In this document: in pieces, positions 28,491 through 37,625 of the stretch | How the letters are laid out: each line of letters starts with the position of its first letter | Position numbering within the stretch: the stretch's first letter is position 1 | NCBI GenBank assembly: GCA_021793235.1 | Contig: JAJYTD010000017.1 | Coordinates: 1-64,000 of the forward strand | DNA: 64,000 bases | DNA from: Actinomycetes bacterium | Lineage (GTDB): Bacteria > Actinomycetota > Actinomycetes > Streptosporangiales > Streptosporangiaceae | Direction: 5' to 3' | Position numbers and translations under genes: made by a program | The notes under the pieces: generated by a model | Database searches by the model: none | What the model was told of the DNA's origin: nothing | The model's input: the letters and a program-made list of their open reading frames with translations, nothing else

Positions 28491-28823
28491 AGACACCAAC
28501 TGTAGTGTCGGCAGACCGTGCGCACCCGACCCGGGGTGCCCCCCGGCGGTCTCCCCGTGGTGATGTGGCAGGTCAGGCGTCCGGGACAGCAGTGCCTGAT
28601 TCTTTACGGTCGCTACCGGAAACGATATCGCACCGCATTACTCCTTCCGGTGCCCAACCCATAGGGTGGGCGTGTCCGGCACGTGCCCGGCGGACGGGGC
28701 GGCATTGCGCTGTCGCGGTCCCGGGGGAACGTGGTAGGGCTAGAACGCGCGGCGAACCCCGCGCGAACGGAACCAAGAACCCGGGCGGCCCGGTCGGCGG
28801 CCCGGAGAGTAAGGAGGCGGCCG
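28491..28823. other. Divergent intergenic region metH / PAC2 gene
   Basis: 333 bp between two outward-reading genes; it must hold both promoters. I see no gene, riboswitch-like structure or repeat that I can support. No cobalamin riboswitch signature was recognised. Confidence 0.5.
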
Positions 28824-29669
28824 GTGTCTGAGCTCGACAGCGTCCCTGAGCTCGTCGAGCCCGTCATGGTGGCCGCGTTCGAAGGCTGGAACGACGCCGG
28901 CGAAGCCGCGAGCGCGGTCGTCGAGCATCTGTCCTCGGTCTGGGACGCAGGCGAGCTGCTCGCCCTGGAGCCTGACGACTACTACGACTTCCAGGTGTCC
29001 CGCCCGCGCGTGACGGTCGTGGACGGCGAGCACCGCGGCATCAGTTGGCCCACCACCCGGGTCTCGATCGCCCGTCCCCCCGGCGGGCGAACCGACGTGG
29101 TCCTGGTCACTGGTCCCGAGCCCAACATGCGCTGGCGCAGCTTCGCCGGCGACCTGCTGGCGATCGCCCGGGAACTGGGGGTGCGCAGGATCGTACTGCT
29201 GGGTGCGCTCCTGGCCGACTCCCCCCACACCCGCCCGGTTCCGGTCACCGGCATGAGCACCCCGGCCGGCCTCTGCGGCGCCCTGCACCTGGAATCCACC
29301 GGCTATGACGGGCTGACCGGGATCGTCGGCGTCCTGCACGACGCCTTCGCCGCGGCCGGCATCGAGGCGGTGTCGCTGTGGGCGGCGATCCCGCACTACG
29401 TCGCGCAGCCACCGTGCCCCAAGGGAACGCTGGCACTGCTGCGGCGGGTCGAGGACGTCCTCGACCTCACCGTCCCGCTGGGCGACCTCCCCGAGGAGGC
29501 CCGTGCGTGGGAGCACGGCGTCGACGAGCTCGCCTCCGAGGACGACGACATCTCCGGTTATGTCCGCAGTCTGGAGGAGGCCAAGGATGCCGCCGAACTC
29601 CCCGAGGCCACCGGCGAGGCGATCGCCCGCGAGTTCGAGCGCTACCTGAAGCGCCGCGGACAGGGGTAG
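28824..29669 (+). CDS. PAC2-family protein
   Basis: A 281-aa member of the PAC2 (proteasome assembly chaperone 2-like) family, which actinobacteria carry near mshC. Motifs include MVAAFEGWNDAGEAAS near the N-terminus, RRIVLLGALLADSPHTRP, and SLWAAIPHYVAQPPCPKGT. The molecular role in bacteria is not established. GTG 28824 has a consensus AAGGAGG 6 nt upstream and is preferred over longer frames. Confidence 0.88.
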   Translation: MSELDSVPELVEPVMVAAFEGWNDAGEAASAVVEHLSSVWDAGELLALEPDDYYDFQVSRPRVTVVDGEHRGISWPTTRVSIARPPGGRTDVVLVTGPEPNMRWRSFAGDLLAIARELGVRRIVLLGALLADSPHTRPVPVTGMSTPAGLCGALHLESTGYDGLTGIVGVLHDAFAAAGIEAVSLWAAIPHYVAQPPCPKGTLALLRRVEDVLDLTVPLGDLPEEARAWEHGVDELASEDDDISGYVRSLEEAKDAAELPEATGEAIAREFERYLKRRGQG

Positions 29670-29714
29670 GGCCTCTGGCCGACATGTCCGTGCAGGCGCC
29701 TGCAAAGAAGTAGC

Positions 29715-30134
29715 TCATTCGACGTCGATACGCCGCCATTCGCCGGTGGCCATAACGGTGGCCCATGCTCCCGCGATACGCGCCAGGCCGCGGCGGACCT
29801 CGTCGACGACAGCGGGGGCCAGTACCGAGGCCGCGTCTTCGGCCGGATCCATCCGCACCGTCACCCGCAGGCCGTCGAGGACCCGCTGCCCCCGCGCGAT
29901 CGCGCCGAGGTCGCTCGCCTCTTCGCCACGGCTGCGCAACCGCGCGCGCATCCCGTCGCGCAGCGCGATGGCCTCCTCGAAGTCGGCGAGCGTGATGGGG
30001 ATGGCGCCTTCAGTGACAAGCCGGTGGTCGCGTAGGAATCGTGCGAGGTCCGCGCGGTCGCCCAGCGCGGCTCGGGTCGAGGCGAAGGAGCGTACGAGCG
30101 CGGCTGCGGAGGTCGGTTCGGTGGGGGTGGTCAT
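29715..30134 (-). CDS. ABATE-domain protein lacking the CGNR zinc finger
   Basis: A 139-aa protein resembling the N-terminal ABATE domain (DUF1470) of putative stress regulators: LVRSFASTRAALGDRADLARFL, then AIALRDGMRARLRS, ending in IAGAWATVMATGEWRRI. Full-length relatives continue into a C-terminal CGNR zinc finger for nucleic-acid binding; here the frame stops before it. ATG 30134 gives a sensible start, but the ribosome binding site is weak. It may be a shortened but functional form. Confidence 0.65.
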   Translation of the reverse strand: MTTPTEPTSAAALVRSFASTRAALGDRADLARFLRDHRLVTEGAIPITLADFEEAIALRDGMRARLRSRGEEASDLGAIARGQRVLDGLRVTVRMDPAEDAASVLAPAVVDEVRRGLARIAGAWATVMATGEWRRIDVE

Positions 30135-30248
30135 ACCCCTATCCCACCACGGAACGCCGCTTTTCAATGACGTCCGGTGCGTCGGCGGCCGCAATCGGCC
30201 GCCGACGCACCGGCGGCCGGCCCTGCGTGGTATCGGACCGACCCGGTC

Positions 30249-31478
30249 TCAGAGCCGGACGCCCAAAAGCGCGTCGGCGATGTCGGCCACGAGTGCGGGG
30301 GCCGCGGTGTCTTCGTCGCCTCCGCCGGCCAGCGCCGCCGCGGCCCAAGCGTCGATCTCACCGAGCGCGGTCGCTGTGTCGAGGTCATCGGCCAGTGCGG
30401 CACGCACCCGCTGCAGCAGCGGCGCGGCGTCGGGCCCCGCGGCCAGGGATACGGCCGCGCGCCAGCGCTCAAGGCGTTCGGTGGCGGCGGTGAGCAGGGC
30501 GTCGCTCCACTCCCAGGCGTCGCGGTAGTGGTGCGGCAGCATGGCCAGCCGCACCGCCATGGGGTCCACGCCCCGCTCGCGCAGCCCGGAGACGAAGACG
30601 AGGTTGCCGAGCGATTTGGACATCTTCTCGCCGTCCAGGCCGACCATGCCGACGTGCATGTAGTTCTGCGCGTGCGGACCGGTCCCGGTGACGCAGCGCG
30701 TTTCGGCTGCGCCCATCTCGTGGTGTGGGAAGATCAGATCGTTGCCGCCGCCGTTCAGGTCGAAACCCGCACCGAGCTCGTTCAGGGAGATCGCGCTGCA
30801 TTCGACGTGCCAGCCGGGGCGGCCGCGCCCCACAGGGCTGTCCCAGGCGGGTTCGCCCGGGCGCTCGGCCCGCCACAGCAGCCAGTCCAGGGCGTCCTTC
30901 TTGCCTTCGCGTTTCGGGTCGCCGCCGCGCTCGGCGAACAGGCGCAGCATCTCCGCACGGTCCAGCCCGCTCACCTCGCCGAACCTCGGCGCGGATTCGA
31001 CCGCGAAGTAGATGTCTCCGTCGAGTTCGTAGGTGGCTCCGGCCTCGCGGATCTTCGCCACGAGCTCGGCGATGAGGTCGATGGACTCCACAACCCCGAC
31101 AAAGGCACGGGGCGGCAGGATGCGCAGCGCGGCCATGTCGTCGCGAAAAACCTGGATCTCGCGTTCGGCCAGGGCCCGCCAGTCCTCCCCGTTGGCCTGG
31201 GCCCGCTCCAGCAGGGGGTCGTCGATATCGGTGGTGTTCTGTACGTAGTCGACGTCGTGCCCGGCGTCCCGCCACACCCGTGTGACCAGGTCGAAGGTGA
31301 GATAGGTGAAGGCGTGGCCGAGATGGGCGGCGTCATAGGGGGTGATACCGCAGACGTACATCCTCGCGGTCGGCCCGGGAGTCGTCGTGCGCAGGGTTGT
31401 GGTGGCGGTGTCGTGGATGCGGAGCGGATTGCCGCTGCCGGGCAGGCGGACGATGTCGGGCGCAGACCATGAACGCAT
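30249..31478 (-). CDS. mshC: Mycothiol ligase MshC
   Basis: ATP-dependent ligase joining cysteine to glucosaminyl-inositol in mycothiol synthesis. It is a cysteinyl-tRNA-synthetase paralogue of 409 aa that starts with the MshC-typical [14 protein letters not shown]. The HIGH-like motif is in [16 protein letters not shown], zinc ligands lie around [16 protein letters not shown] and [10 protein letters not shown], and the KMSKS motif is [10 protein letters not shown]. The short C-terminus without an anticodon-binding domain separates it from CysS. Its presence shows the organism makes mycothiol. Confidence 0.96.
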   Translation of the reverse strand: MRSWSAPDIVRLPGSGNPLRIHDTATTTLRTTTPGPTARMYVCGITPYDAAHLGHAFTYLTFDLVTRVWRDAGHDVDYVQNTTDIDDPLLERAQANGEDWRALAEREIQVFRDDMAALRILPPRAFVGVVESIDLIAELVAKIREAGATYELDGDIYFAVESAPRFGEVSGLDRAEMLRLFAERGGDPKREGKKDALDWLLWRAERPGEPAWDSPVGRGRPGWHVECSAISLNELGAGFDLNGGGNDLIFPHHEMGAAETRCVTGTGPHAQNYMHVGMVGLDGEKMSKSLGNLVFVSGLRERGVDPMAVRLAMLPHHYRDAWEWSDALLTAATERLERWRAAVSLAAGPDAAPLLQRVRAALADDLDTATALGEIDAWAAAALAGGGDEDTAAPALVADIADALLGVRL

Positions 31479-31577
31479 AACCAGAGACTATCTGGCGAAG
31501 TATCCCCCAATGCCCGGACTCGCCGCTAAGCGTGCCTTCGGGTGTCCCGCCGGGCGACAGGCGCCGCATCTTCGGGG

Positions 31578-31832
31578 TCAGCGCCCCTGTTCGCTTCGGT
31601 GGTGCGCGTTCATGATGAACCGGATGCTGATGAGGATCGCTGCCGCGCACGCGGCGAACAGCGCCTCGTTGCCCGCGCGCCAGTGCAGCACCGCGGCGCC
31701 GAAGGCCACCACGTACAGCAGCCAGTACGCGCAGCGCTCCCAGTACCCGCGGCCGAGGCGGGCGCGGAGCCCGGCCAACCACTGCCCCGTCCCGGCGCTC
31801 CGACCCCCGCGCCACTCTCGTCGCTCTGCCAC
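31578..31832 (-). CDS. Small membrane protein
   Basis: An 84-aa protein with an Arg-rich N-terminus and two hydrophobic segments (YWLLYVVAFGAAVLHW and LFAACAAAILISIRFIM). GTG 31832 is preceded by AAAGGAGGG at 10 nt, a good ribosome binding site. It lies 99 bp upstream of mshC on the same strand. Function unknown. Confidence 0.65.
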   Translation of the reverse strand: MAERREWRGGRSAGTGQWLAGLRARLGRGYWERCAYWLLYVVAFGAAVLHWRAGNEALFAACAAAILISIRFIMNAHHRSEQGR

Positions 31833-31970
31833 GGCGCCACCGCCCTCCTTTCGCTCCCGGCCGAACCCGTTCGGCGCGGGCCAGAGCAGGCGGCCCCACC
31901 CGTTCCTGCCCCGCTCCGACTAGACGTCTGCTGAGGTCAACCGGTTTACCCGCGAGGCAGGCAACGGGCC

Positions 31971-32792
31971 TCACACCACCATCCGCCACGCTTCGGGGTC
32001 GCCCGGCGCGCCCGTGAAGGCATAGCGCATCCTGTCCGCTGTGCAGGCGAGCAGGGACATCGACGAGGTCGCCCACACATGCCCGCCGAGGTCGACGTGT
32101 GCGATGAGCGACGATGGATCATCGCCTCCCTTTGGGCCGAAGCCGCCGGCCCGCGCCTTCCCACGCGCCGCCTCGTTCAGGATCTGCGGCCACTGCCCCC
32201 AGATCTCCCCCGGTTCCACCGCCGAGCGCAGCGCCTCAGCGGCGGGGCGCGGACGTCCCCGATCGAAGACCGGCCCGAACCGGCGGGCACGCGGCGCGGC
32301 GGCGTCCAGACCGGTGTTCACCAGCACACTGACGCCGACGGGAAGTTCCTCCTCTGTGCGGCCGCTGCCGTTCCAGCCGTACAGGACGGCTTTCCCGGCG
32401 TCGGCGACGAGCAGGTGGAAGGGGTCGTAGTGGCGCAGCTCGGCCGGCCCCAGACCCAGGTCGCCGCGTTCGGCGCCCCGCAGCGGCAGCCGGCCGCGGC
32501 TGAACCTGGGCACGCCGGCGGGAACGGTGGAGCGCCCGGGCGCGGACGAGGCGTCCGGCGAGAACCCGTTGAGCACCGCGCCCACCCGAGGAGGGCTCGC
32601 GCCTTGTTCCCCCGCGCCCGCCGCCAGCCAGGTCCCGCCCTCGCGGGTGTCGCGGCCGCCGATCAGACCGGGGTGCTCGGGCCAGTGCCGGTCCGGCCAC
32701 TCCCACCGGCGCTCCAGCATCTCGTCGCGGATGGCGGCGATCAGCAGTGGGACCTGCGCCTCGGGATCGAAACAGACGATGACCGTGCACAT
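31971..32792 (-). CDS. NRDE/TANGO2-family protein
   Basis: A 273-aa protein of the NRDE (TANGO2-like) family: MCTVIVCFDPEAQVPLLIAA with the conserved N-terminal Cys2, then RDTREGGTWLA and ERGDLGLG-like stretches. Some members are Ntn-hydrolase-like, with the Cys as possible nucleophile. The substrate is unknown. ATG 32792 follows AAGGGGGTG and places Cys at position 2, which decides the start. Confidence 0.85.
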   Translation of the reverse strand: MCTVIVCFDPEAQVPLLIAAIRDEMLERRWEWPDRHWPEHPGLIGGRDTREGGTWLAAGAGEQGASPPRVGAVLNGFSPDASSAPGRSTVPAGVPRFSRGRLPLRGAERGDLGLGPAELRHYDPFHLLVADAGKAVLYGWNGSGRTEEELPVGVSVLVNTGLDAAAPRARRFGPVFDRGRPRPAAEALRSAVEPGEIWGQWPQILNEAARGKARAGGFGPKGGDDPSSLIAHVDLGGHVWATSSMSLLACTADRMRYAFTGAPGDPEAWRMVV

Positions 32793-32989
32793 TCGCACCC
32801 CCTTGTCCGGCTCGGCCGGCCGCCACCGGCCGGCTGACGATGGTAGACCGCACGCCGCGCGGGTCGCGCCTCCACCCCTGAATATTGGACGTGCCCGCCC
32901 TACCGCGGTGTTCCCCGTTGTCACTTAAGCTCGGACCGGCTGGACACGGCCGCCGACCACCCACCGCGACCAAACGACCAGGAGGGCGC

Positions 32990-35503
32990 ATGGCCCCGCA
33001 GGAGGAGCAGGATCAGGCCGTGGCCGTCCTGGACGACGCGAACGGCCTCTCCGCGACGCAGGTCGCCGAGCGCGTGGCCTCCGGCAGGACCAACGACGTC
33101 CCGGTGCGGGCCGGCCGGAGCGTCGGCCAGATCGTGCGGGACAACGTCTTCACCCGGATCAACGCGATGGTCGCCGTACTGTTCTCGATCATCGCCGTCA
33201 TCGGACCGGTGCAGGACGGCCTGTTCGCCATGGTCATCGTGATCAACACGCTGATCGGCATCGTGCAGGAGCTACGCGCCAAGCACACGCTGGACCGGCT
33301 CGCGATCGTCAACGCCGCCCGTCCGCGGGTTCTGCGGGACGGCGAGGCGGTCGCGGTCACCCCGCAGGAGATCGTGCTCGACGATGTGATCGAGCTGACT
33401 GCGGGAGACCAGGCGGCGGTGGACGGCACAGTGGTCGGCGCCAACGGGCTGGAGATCGACGAGTCGTTGCTGACCGGCGAATCCGACCCGGTGGTGAAGC
33501 TGCCGGGCGACCCCGTCATGTCGGGCAGCTTCGTCGTGGCCGGCAGCGGGCGCTTCCGCGCGACCAAGGTCGGCCGGCACGCTTACGCCGCCCGGCTCGC
33601 CGAGGAGGCCGGCCGGTTCTCCCTGGTCCACTCCGAGCTGCGTTCGGGAGTGAACCGGATCCTGACCTTCATCACCTGGGCGCTGTTCCCGGTGGGCGGC
33701 CTGCTGATCTTCAGCCAGCTCGTCCTGGGCGGGCACGTCACCATCGAGGAGACCGTGGGCGAGGGCCAGATCTCCGGTCCGCTGGCCGATGCGCTGCGCG
33801 GCATGGTGGCGGCCCTGGTGTCGATGGTGCCCGAGGGGCTCGTCCTGCTGATCAGCATCGCTTTTGCTGTCGGCGTGATCCGGCTGGGCCGCCGCCAGTG
33901 CCTGGTACAGGAATTGCCCGCGATCGAGGGGCTGGCCCGGGTCGACATCGTGTGCACCGACAAGACCGGCACCCTCACCGAGAAGGGCATGCGGCTGGCT
34001 GAGATCCGCGACCTCGGCGGCGGTGGGCACGGTACCGCGCCCCGCGAGGTCCTTGCCGCGCTGGCGGCCGCTGACGCCGGCCCGAACGCGAGCACGGCCG
34101 CGATCGCCGAAGCCGCCGGTCCGGCTCCGTCGTGGGCGGTCATCGCGTCGGCGGCGTTCTCCTCCGCCCGCAAGTGGAGCGGCGCGAGTTTCGCCACCCC
34201 TGAGGGGGATCAGCACTGGGTGCTGGGGGCCGCCGACGTGCTGGCCCCGCCGGAGAGCCCCGCGGCCGCAGAAGCCGAGCGGATCGGCGCCCAGGGCCTG
34301 CGGGTGCTGCTGCTGGCCCGGGCCGCCGACCGCGTCGACGGCCCCGACGCCCCCGGTCCGCTCACCCCGGTGGCGCTGGTCGTGCTCGACCAGCGCATCC
34401 GGGAGGACGCGGCTGCGACCCTGCGCTACTTCGCCGACCAGGATGTCGCCGTCAAGATCGTCTCCGGGGACAATGCCTCCTCCGTGGGGGCCGTCGCCCG
34501 AGACGTCGGGCTGGCCGGCGCCGGCGCGAGCGTCGACGCGCGCACGCTGCCCGAGGAGCGCGACCGGTTCGCCGAGGAGGTGGAGCGCACCTCCGTCTTC
34601 GGCCGGGTGAGCCCGGAGCAGAAGCGGGAGATGGTGCGCGGCCTGCAGAACCGCAAGCACACCGTCGCGATGACGGGGGACGGTGTCAACGACATCCTCG
34701 CCCTCAAGGAGTCCGACATCGGCGTCGCCATGGGTTCGGGTTCCCCGGCGTCGCGTGCGACCGCCCAGATCGTGCTGCTGGACGACCGCTTCGCCACCCT
34801 GCCGGCCGTTGTGGCCGAAGGGAGGCGGGTCATCGGCAACATCGAGCGCGTCGCGAACCTCTTCCTCACCAAGACGGTGTATTCGATGACGATGGCCACC
34901 ATCGTGGGCCTGCTCGCCGTGGCCTACCCGTTCTTTCCCCGGCACGCCACACTGATCAACGCGGTGACGTTCGGCATCCCCTCGTTCTTCCTGGCGCTGG
35001 CGCCCAACAACGAGCGCGCCCGCCCCGGGTTCGTGGCCCGGACCCTGCGGCTGGCCGTCCCCGCAGGGGTCATCAGCGGGGTGGCCGCCATCACCACCTA
35101 CCTGCTCGTCATGGGCGATGCGCCCGCGCCCGAGCTCACCGACCGGACGGCCGTCGTGGTGACGCTGTGCGCCACCACGCTGTGGGTCCTGCTCCTGGTG
35201 GCCAAACCGTATGTGTGGTGGAAGGTCGTGCTCGTCGCGGCGATGGCCGGGCTGCTGCTCACCGCCCTGCTCACCCCTGTGGGCCAGGCGTTCTTCGCCC
35301 TTGACGTCAGCGCCCCCGACAAGCTCGTCACGGCCCTGGCCGTCGCCGGCGCGGCAGCCACCCTGATCACCATCGTCCGGATCGCAGACGACCGCTTCAT
35401 CGGCCGCGGCAAAAGCAAGGAAGGCGCACCGGAGCGGGACGGGGGTGATCTGCTCGGCTACACCGGCGGCCAGGGAATAGCGGGCCAGTCGGGTGAGGGG
35501 TAG
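32990..35503 (+). CDS. P-type ATPase, CtpE-like
   Basis: An 837-aa cation-transporting P-type ATPase closest to the mycobacterial CtpE type (linked to calcium). It shows the actuator LLTGESDPV, the PEGL motif in the membrane helix (VSMVPEGLVLLIS), the phosphorylated Asp in CTDKTGTLTEKG, and the hinge MTGDGVNDILALKESDIGVAMG. There is no N-terminal heavy-metal domain and about ten helices. ATG 32990 follows CAGGAGGGC. The last 46 bp overlap the convergent kinase-fold gene. The transported ion is inferred from the family. Confidence 0.9.
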   Translation: MAPQEEQDQAVAVLDDANGLSATQVAERVASGRTNDVPVRAGRSVGQIVRDNVFTRINAMVAVLFSIIAVIGPVQDGLFAMVIVINTLIGIVQELRAKHTLDRLAIVNAARPRVLRDGEAVAVTPQEIVLDDVIELTAGDQAAVDGTVVGANGLEIDESLLTGESDPVVKLPGDPVMSGSFVVAGSGRFRATKVGRHAYAARLAEEAGRFSLVHSELRSGVNRILTFITWALFPVGGLLIFSQLVLGGHVTIEETVGEGQISGPLADALRGMVAALVSMVPEGLVLLISIAFAVGVIRLGRRQCLVQELPAIEGLARVDIVCTDKTGTLTEKGMRLAEIRDLGGGGHGTAPREVLAALAAADAGPNASTAAIAEAAGPAPSWAVIASAAFSSARKWSGASFATPEGDQHWVLGAADVLAPPESPAAAEAERIGAQGLRVLLLARAADRVDGPDAPGPLTPVALVVLDQRIREDAAATLRYFADQDVAVKIVSGDNASSVGAVARDVGLAGAGASVDARTLPEERDRFAEEVERTSVFGRVSPEQKREMVRGLQNRKHTVAMTGDGVNDILALKESDIGVAMGSGSPASRATAQIVLLDDRFATLPAVVAEGRRVIGNIERVANLFLTKTVYSMTMATIVGLLAVAYPFFPRHATLINAVTFGIPSFFLALAPNNERARPGFVARTLRLAVPAGVISGVAAITTYLLVMGDAPAPELTDRTAVVVTLCATTLWVLLLVAKPYVWWKVVLVAAMAGLLLTALLTPVGQAFFALDVSAPDKLVTALAVAGAAATLITIVRIADDRFIGRGKSKEGAPERDGGDLLGYTGGQGIAGQSGEG

Positions 35504-36201
35504 GGGTGCACTTGGTGGGCGAGCAGCAGCTCGACCCGGCGGCGGAGCGCGTAGATCTCGGATCCGGTGAGGTGGCGGCCGAGTTCGGTCGCCACCGGAC
35601 CGTCCGGGCGGGCCAGTTCGGCCGCCACGGACTCCAGCGCTTCCAGGGCTTCGGCGGTGAGGGGCTCGCCCTGCCACTGCCACAGCACTGTGCGCAGCTT
35701 GTAGTCCTCGGCGAAGGACACGCCGTGGTCGCAGCCGTAGAGGTGGCCCTCGCGGGTGGGCAGCAGATGGCCGATCTTGCGGTCGGAGTTGTTGATGACG
35801 GCGTCGAAGACGGCCATCCGGCGCAGTCCGGGGTGCGCGCGGTCGCCGGCGAGCCCGATCAGGTCCACCTCGGGATCGCCGTCGATCCACAACTGGACCA
35901 TGCCCTCGCCGAAAGGTCCGTCGCGGTACACGGTGGGCGGAACGATCCCCCACCCCAGCGCCTCGGAGACCACGAACGCCGCGAGCTCGCGCCCCGCCAG
36001 TGTTCCGTCGGGGAAATCCCAGAGCGGCCGCTCCCCCGCCACCGGCTTGTAGACGCAGGCCGCCTCAGCGCCGGCGGTCGCGACCCTGCAGTACAGGGTC
36101 GCGTTGGAGGCCTCCGTGAGCCGCCCGGCGACCCGCAGGTCGCCGACGCTCAGCAGTTCCAGGGCGGCTGTTGCGGGCAACCTCTCAAACGACGCGGTCA
36201 T
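35458..36201 (-). CDS. TIGR03843-type kinase-fold protein
   Basis: A 247-aa protein of the actinobacterial TIGR03843 (SCO1664-like) family, distantly related to phosphatidylinositol 3/4-kinases. Motifs are GRLTEASNATLYC, CVYKPVAGERPLWDFPDGTLAGRE split over two strands, VFDAVINNSDRK and YGCDHGVSF, which resemble catalytic and metal-binding loops. Activity is unproven. It is next to the DUF3090 and phosphatase genes, its usual partners. GTG 36228 is an alternative start directly after the DUF3090 stop. Confidence 0.87.
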   Translation of the reverse strand: MTASFERLPATAALELLSVGDLRVAGRLTEASNATLYCRVATAGAEAACVYKPVAGERPLWDFPDGTLAGRELAAFVVSEALGWGIVPPTVYRDGPFGEGMVQLWIDGDPEVDLIGLAGDRAHPGLRRMAVFDAVINNSDRKIGHLLPTREGHLYGCDHGVSFAEDYKLRTVLWQWQGEPLTAEALEALESVAAELARPDGPVATELGRHLTGSEIYALRRRVELLLAHQVHPYPSPDWPAIPWPPV

Positions 36202-36228
36202 GGCCCCCCGTCCCGTGTTCTGATCCAC

Positions 36229-36807
36229 TCACCCACCGCCGGGCTTGTACCCATTCTGCCGAGGACAGATGTGTCCGGCCGGGTCAAGCGGCTGGCCGCA
36301 CAGTGGGCAGTTCGGGCGCCCGGCCGCGACGACCTTCATCGCACGCCCGGCGAAGGCCCGGGCGGCGGCCGGGGTCAGGTGGACCCGGAGTACATCACGG
36401 GTCTCGGGCGCGTCCTCGGCGAAGACCTCGACCTGCTCTTCGTCCTCGGGCTCCTCGTCGGGATCGCCGGCCTGCTGGGCCTCGATGATGACGCGGGCCG
36501 CGTCGGCGTCCCAGGCCAGGGCGAGCGTACCGACCCGGAAGTCCTCCTCGATGGGCCGGTCGAGCGGGCCGTCGTCGATGTCCTCGGGGCCGGGGGTGGC
36601 ATCGCCCAGTTGGTCGCCGAAGCGCCGCCGGACCTCCTCCAGTAGCTCCTCGACGCGTTCGGCGAGTGCGGCCACCTGGGCTTTTTCCAGAACGACGCTG
36701 GTGATCCGGCCACCGCCGCTGGCCTGGAGGAAGAACGTGCGGTCTCCCGGTTGGCCGACGGTACCGGCCACGAAGCGTTCGGGAGGGTCGTATGCGAAGA
36801 CGGGCAT
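36229..36807 (-). CDS. DUF3090 protein with C-terminal zinc ribbon
   Basis: A 192-aa protein of the DUF3090 family. The N-terminus (PPERFVAGTVGQPGDRTFFLQ) and the acidic middle are typical. The C-terminus has NCPLCGQPLDPAGHICPRQN, a CxxC...C ribbon likely to bind zinc. Function unknown; it nearly always accompanies the TIGR03843 protein and the histidine phosphatase. It ends one base before the longest possible start of the next gene. Confidence 0.9.
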   Translation of the reverse strand: MPVFAYDPPERFVAGTVGQPGDRTFFLQASGGGRITSVVLEKAQVAALAERVEELLEEVRRRFGDQLGDATPGPEDIDDGPLDRPIEEDFRVGTLALAWDADAARVIIEAQQAGDPDEEPEDEEQVEVFAEDAPETRDVLRVHLTPAAARAFAGRAMKVVAAGRPNCPLCGQPLDPAGHICPRQNGYKPGGG

Positions 36808-36831
36808 GGGATGAACCCTAGAGGATCCTGG

Positions 36832-37566
36832 TCACCGCCGCGATTCCGCGGCCCGGGGACCTCCTGCTCCGCCTCCGACGACGGCGTCGCCCGATGCCTG
36901 TGCGGGGTCGGGCAGCAGGTCCGCCACCGAGCCGCCCACGTCGTTGAGGCGGGCCACGAAGGGCCGGGTCCGGGTGTAGCGGATGGCGGTGAGGGAGCAC
37001 GGGTCGGCCTGGATGCGCTGGAACTGGTCGAGGTGCAGGCCCAGGGCGTCGGCGACGATCGCCTTGATGACGTCGCCGTGGCTGCACACCACGTAGGCCG
37101 GGTTGGCGCGGCCGTCGCGGAGCAGCCGCTCGTTCCAGTCGCGTACAGCCGAGACGGCGCGGTGCGCCATCCCGGCGAGGCTCTCCCCGCCGGGGAAGGC
37201 CGCGGCGCTGGGGTGGGCCTGCACGACACGCCACAGGGGTTCTTCGGCGAGGTCGGTGAGCCTGCGTCCGGTCCAGTCGCCGTAGTCGCACTCTGTGAAC
37301 CGCTCGTCGACGGTGACCTCGCGGCCCTCGGCGATGGCCGCCGCGGTCTCGCGGCAGCGCTCCAGCGGGCTGGAGACCACCCCGGCCAGGTCCAGACCGG
37401 CGAGTCGGCCCGCGACCTCCGCGGCCTGCCTGCGGCCGCGGTCGTCGAGATGGAGTCCGGGACTGCGCCCGGCGAGGGTGCTGCCGGTCAGTTCGGTGAG
37501 CCCGTGCCGGACGAGCAGCAGGGTGACGACGGGATCGGGAGGCGTGTGGTGCTGTGGGGTCCCCAT
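36832..37566 (-). CDS. Histidine phosphatase (MSMEG_4193-like)
   Basis: A 244-aa phosphoglycerate-mutase-like phosphatase. The catalytic phospho-His is in LLLVRHGLTELTGS; other active-site parts are SSPLERCRETA, FTECDYGDWTGR and VVCSHGDVIKA. It belongs to the group that travels with DUF3090 and TIGR03843 proteins. The substrate is unknown. ATG 37566 has no strong ribosome binding site. Confidence 0.88.
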   Translation of the reverse strand: MGTPQHHTPPDPVVTLLLVRHGLTELTGSTLAGRSPGLHLDDRGRRQAAEVAGRLAGLDLAGVVSSPLERCRETAAAIAEGREVTVDERFTECDYGDWTGRRLTDLAEEPLWRVVQAHPSAAAFPGGESLAGMAHRAVSAVRDWNERLLRDGRANPAYVVCSHGDVIKAIVADALGLHLDQFQRIQADPCSLTAIRYTRTRPFVARLNDVGGSVADLLPDPAQASGDAVVGGGAGGPRAAESRR

Positions 37567-37625
37567 GCCGGGCCACGATATCGGCTTGCGGCCCGCGCGG
37601 GCGACGGTGCGCGGGCCGCGGCGGT

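Noticed and set aside
28491-28823. Cobalamin riboswitch upstream of metH
   Set aside because: I looked for a B12-box-like segment and found none; the metH leader also appears very short.
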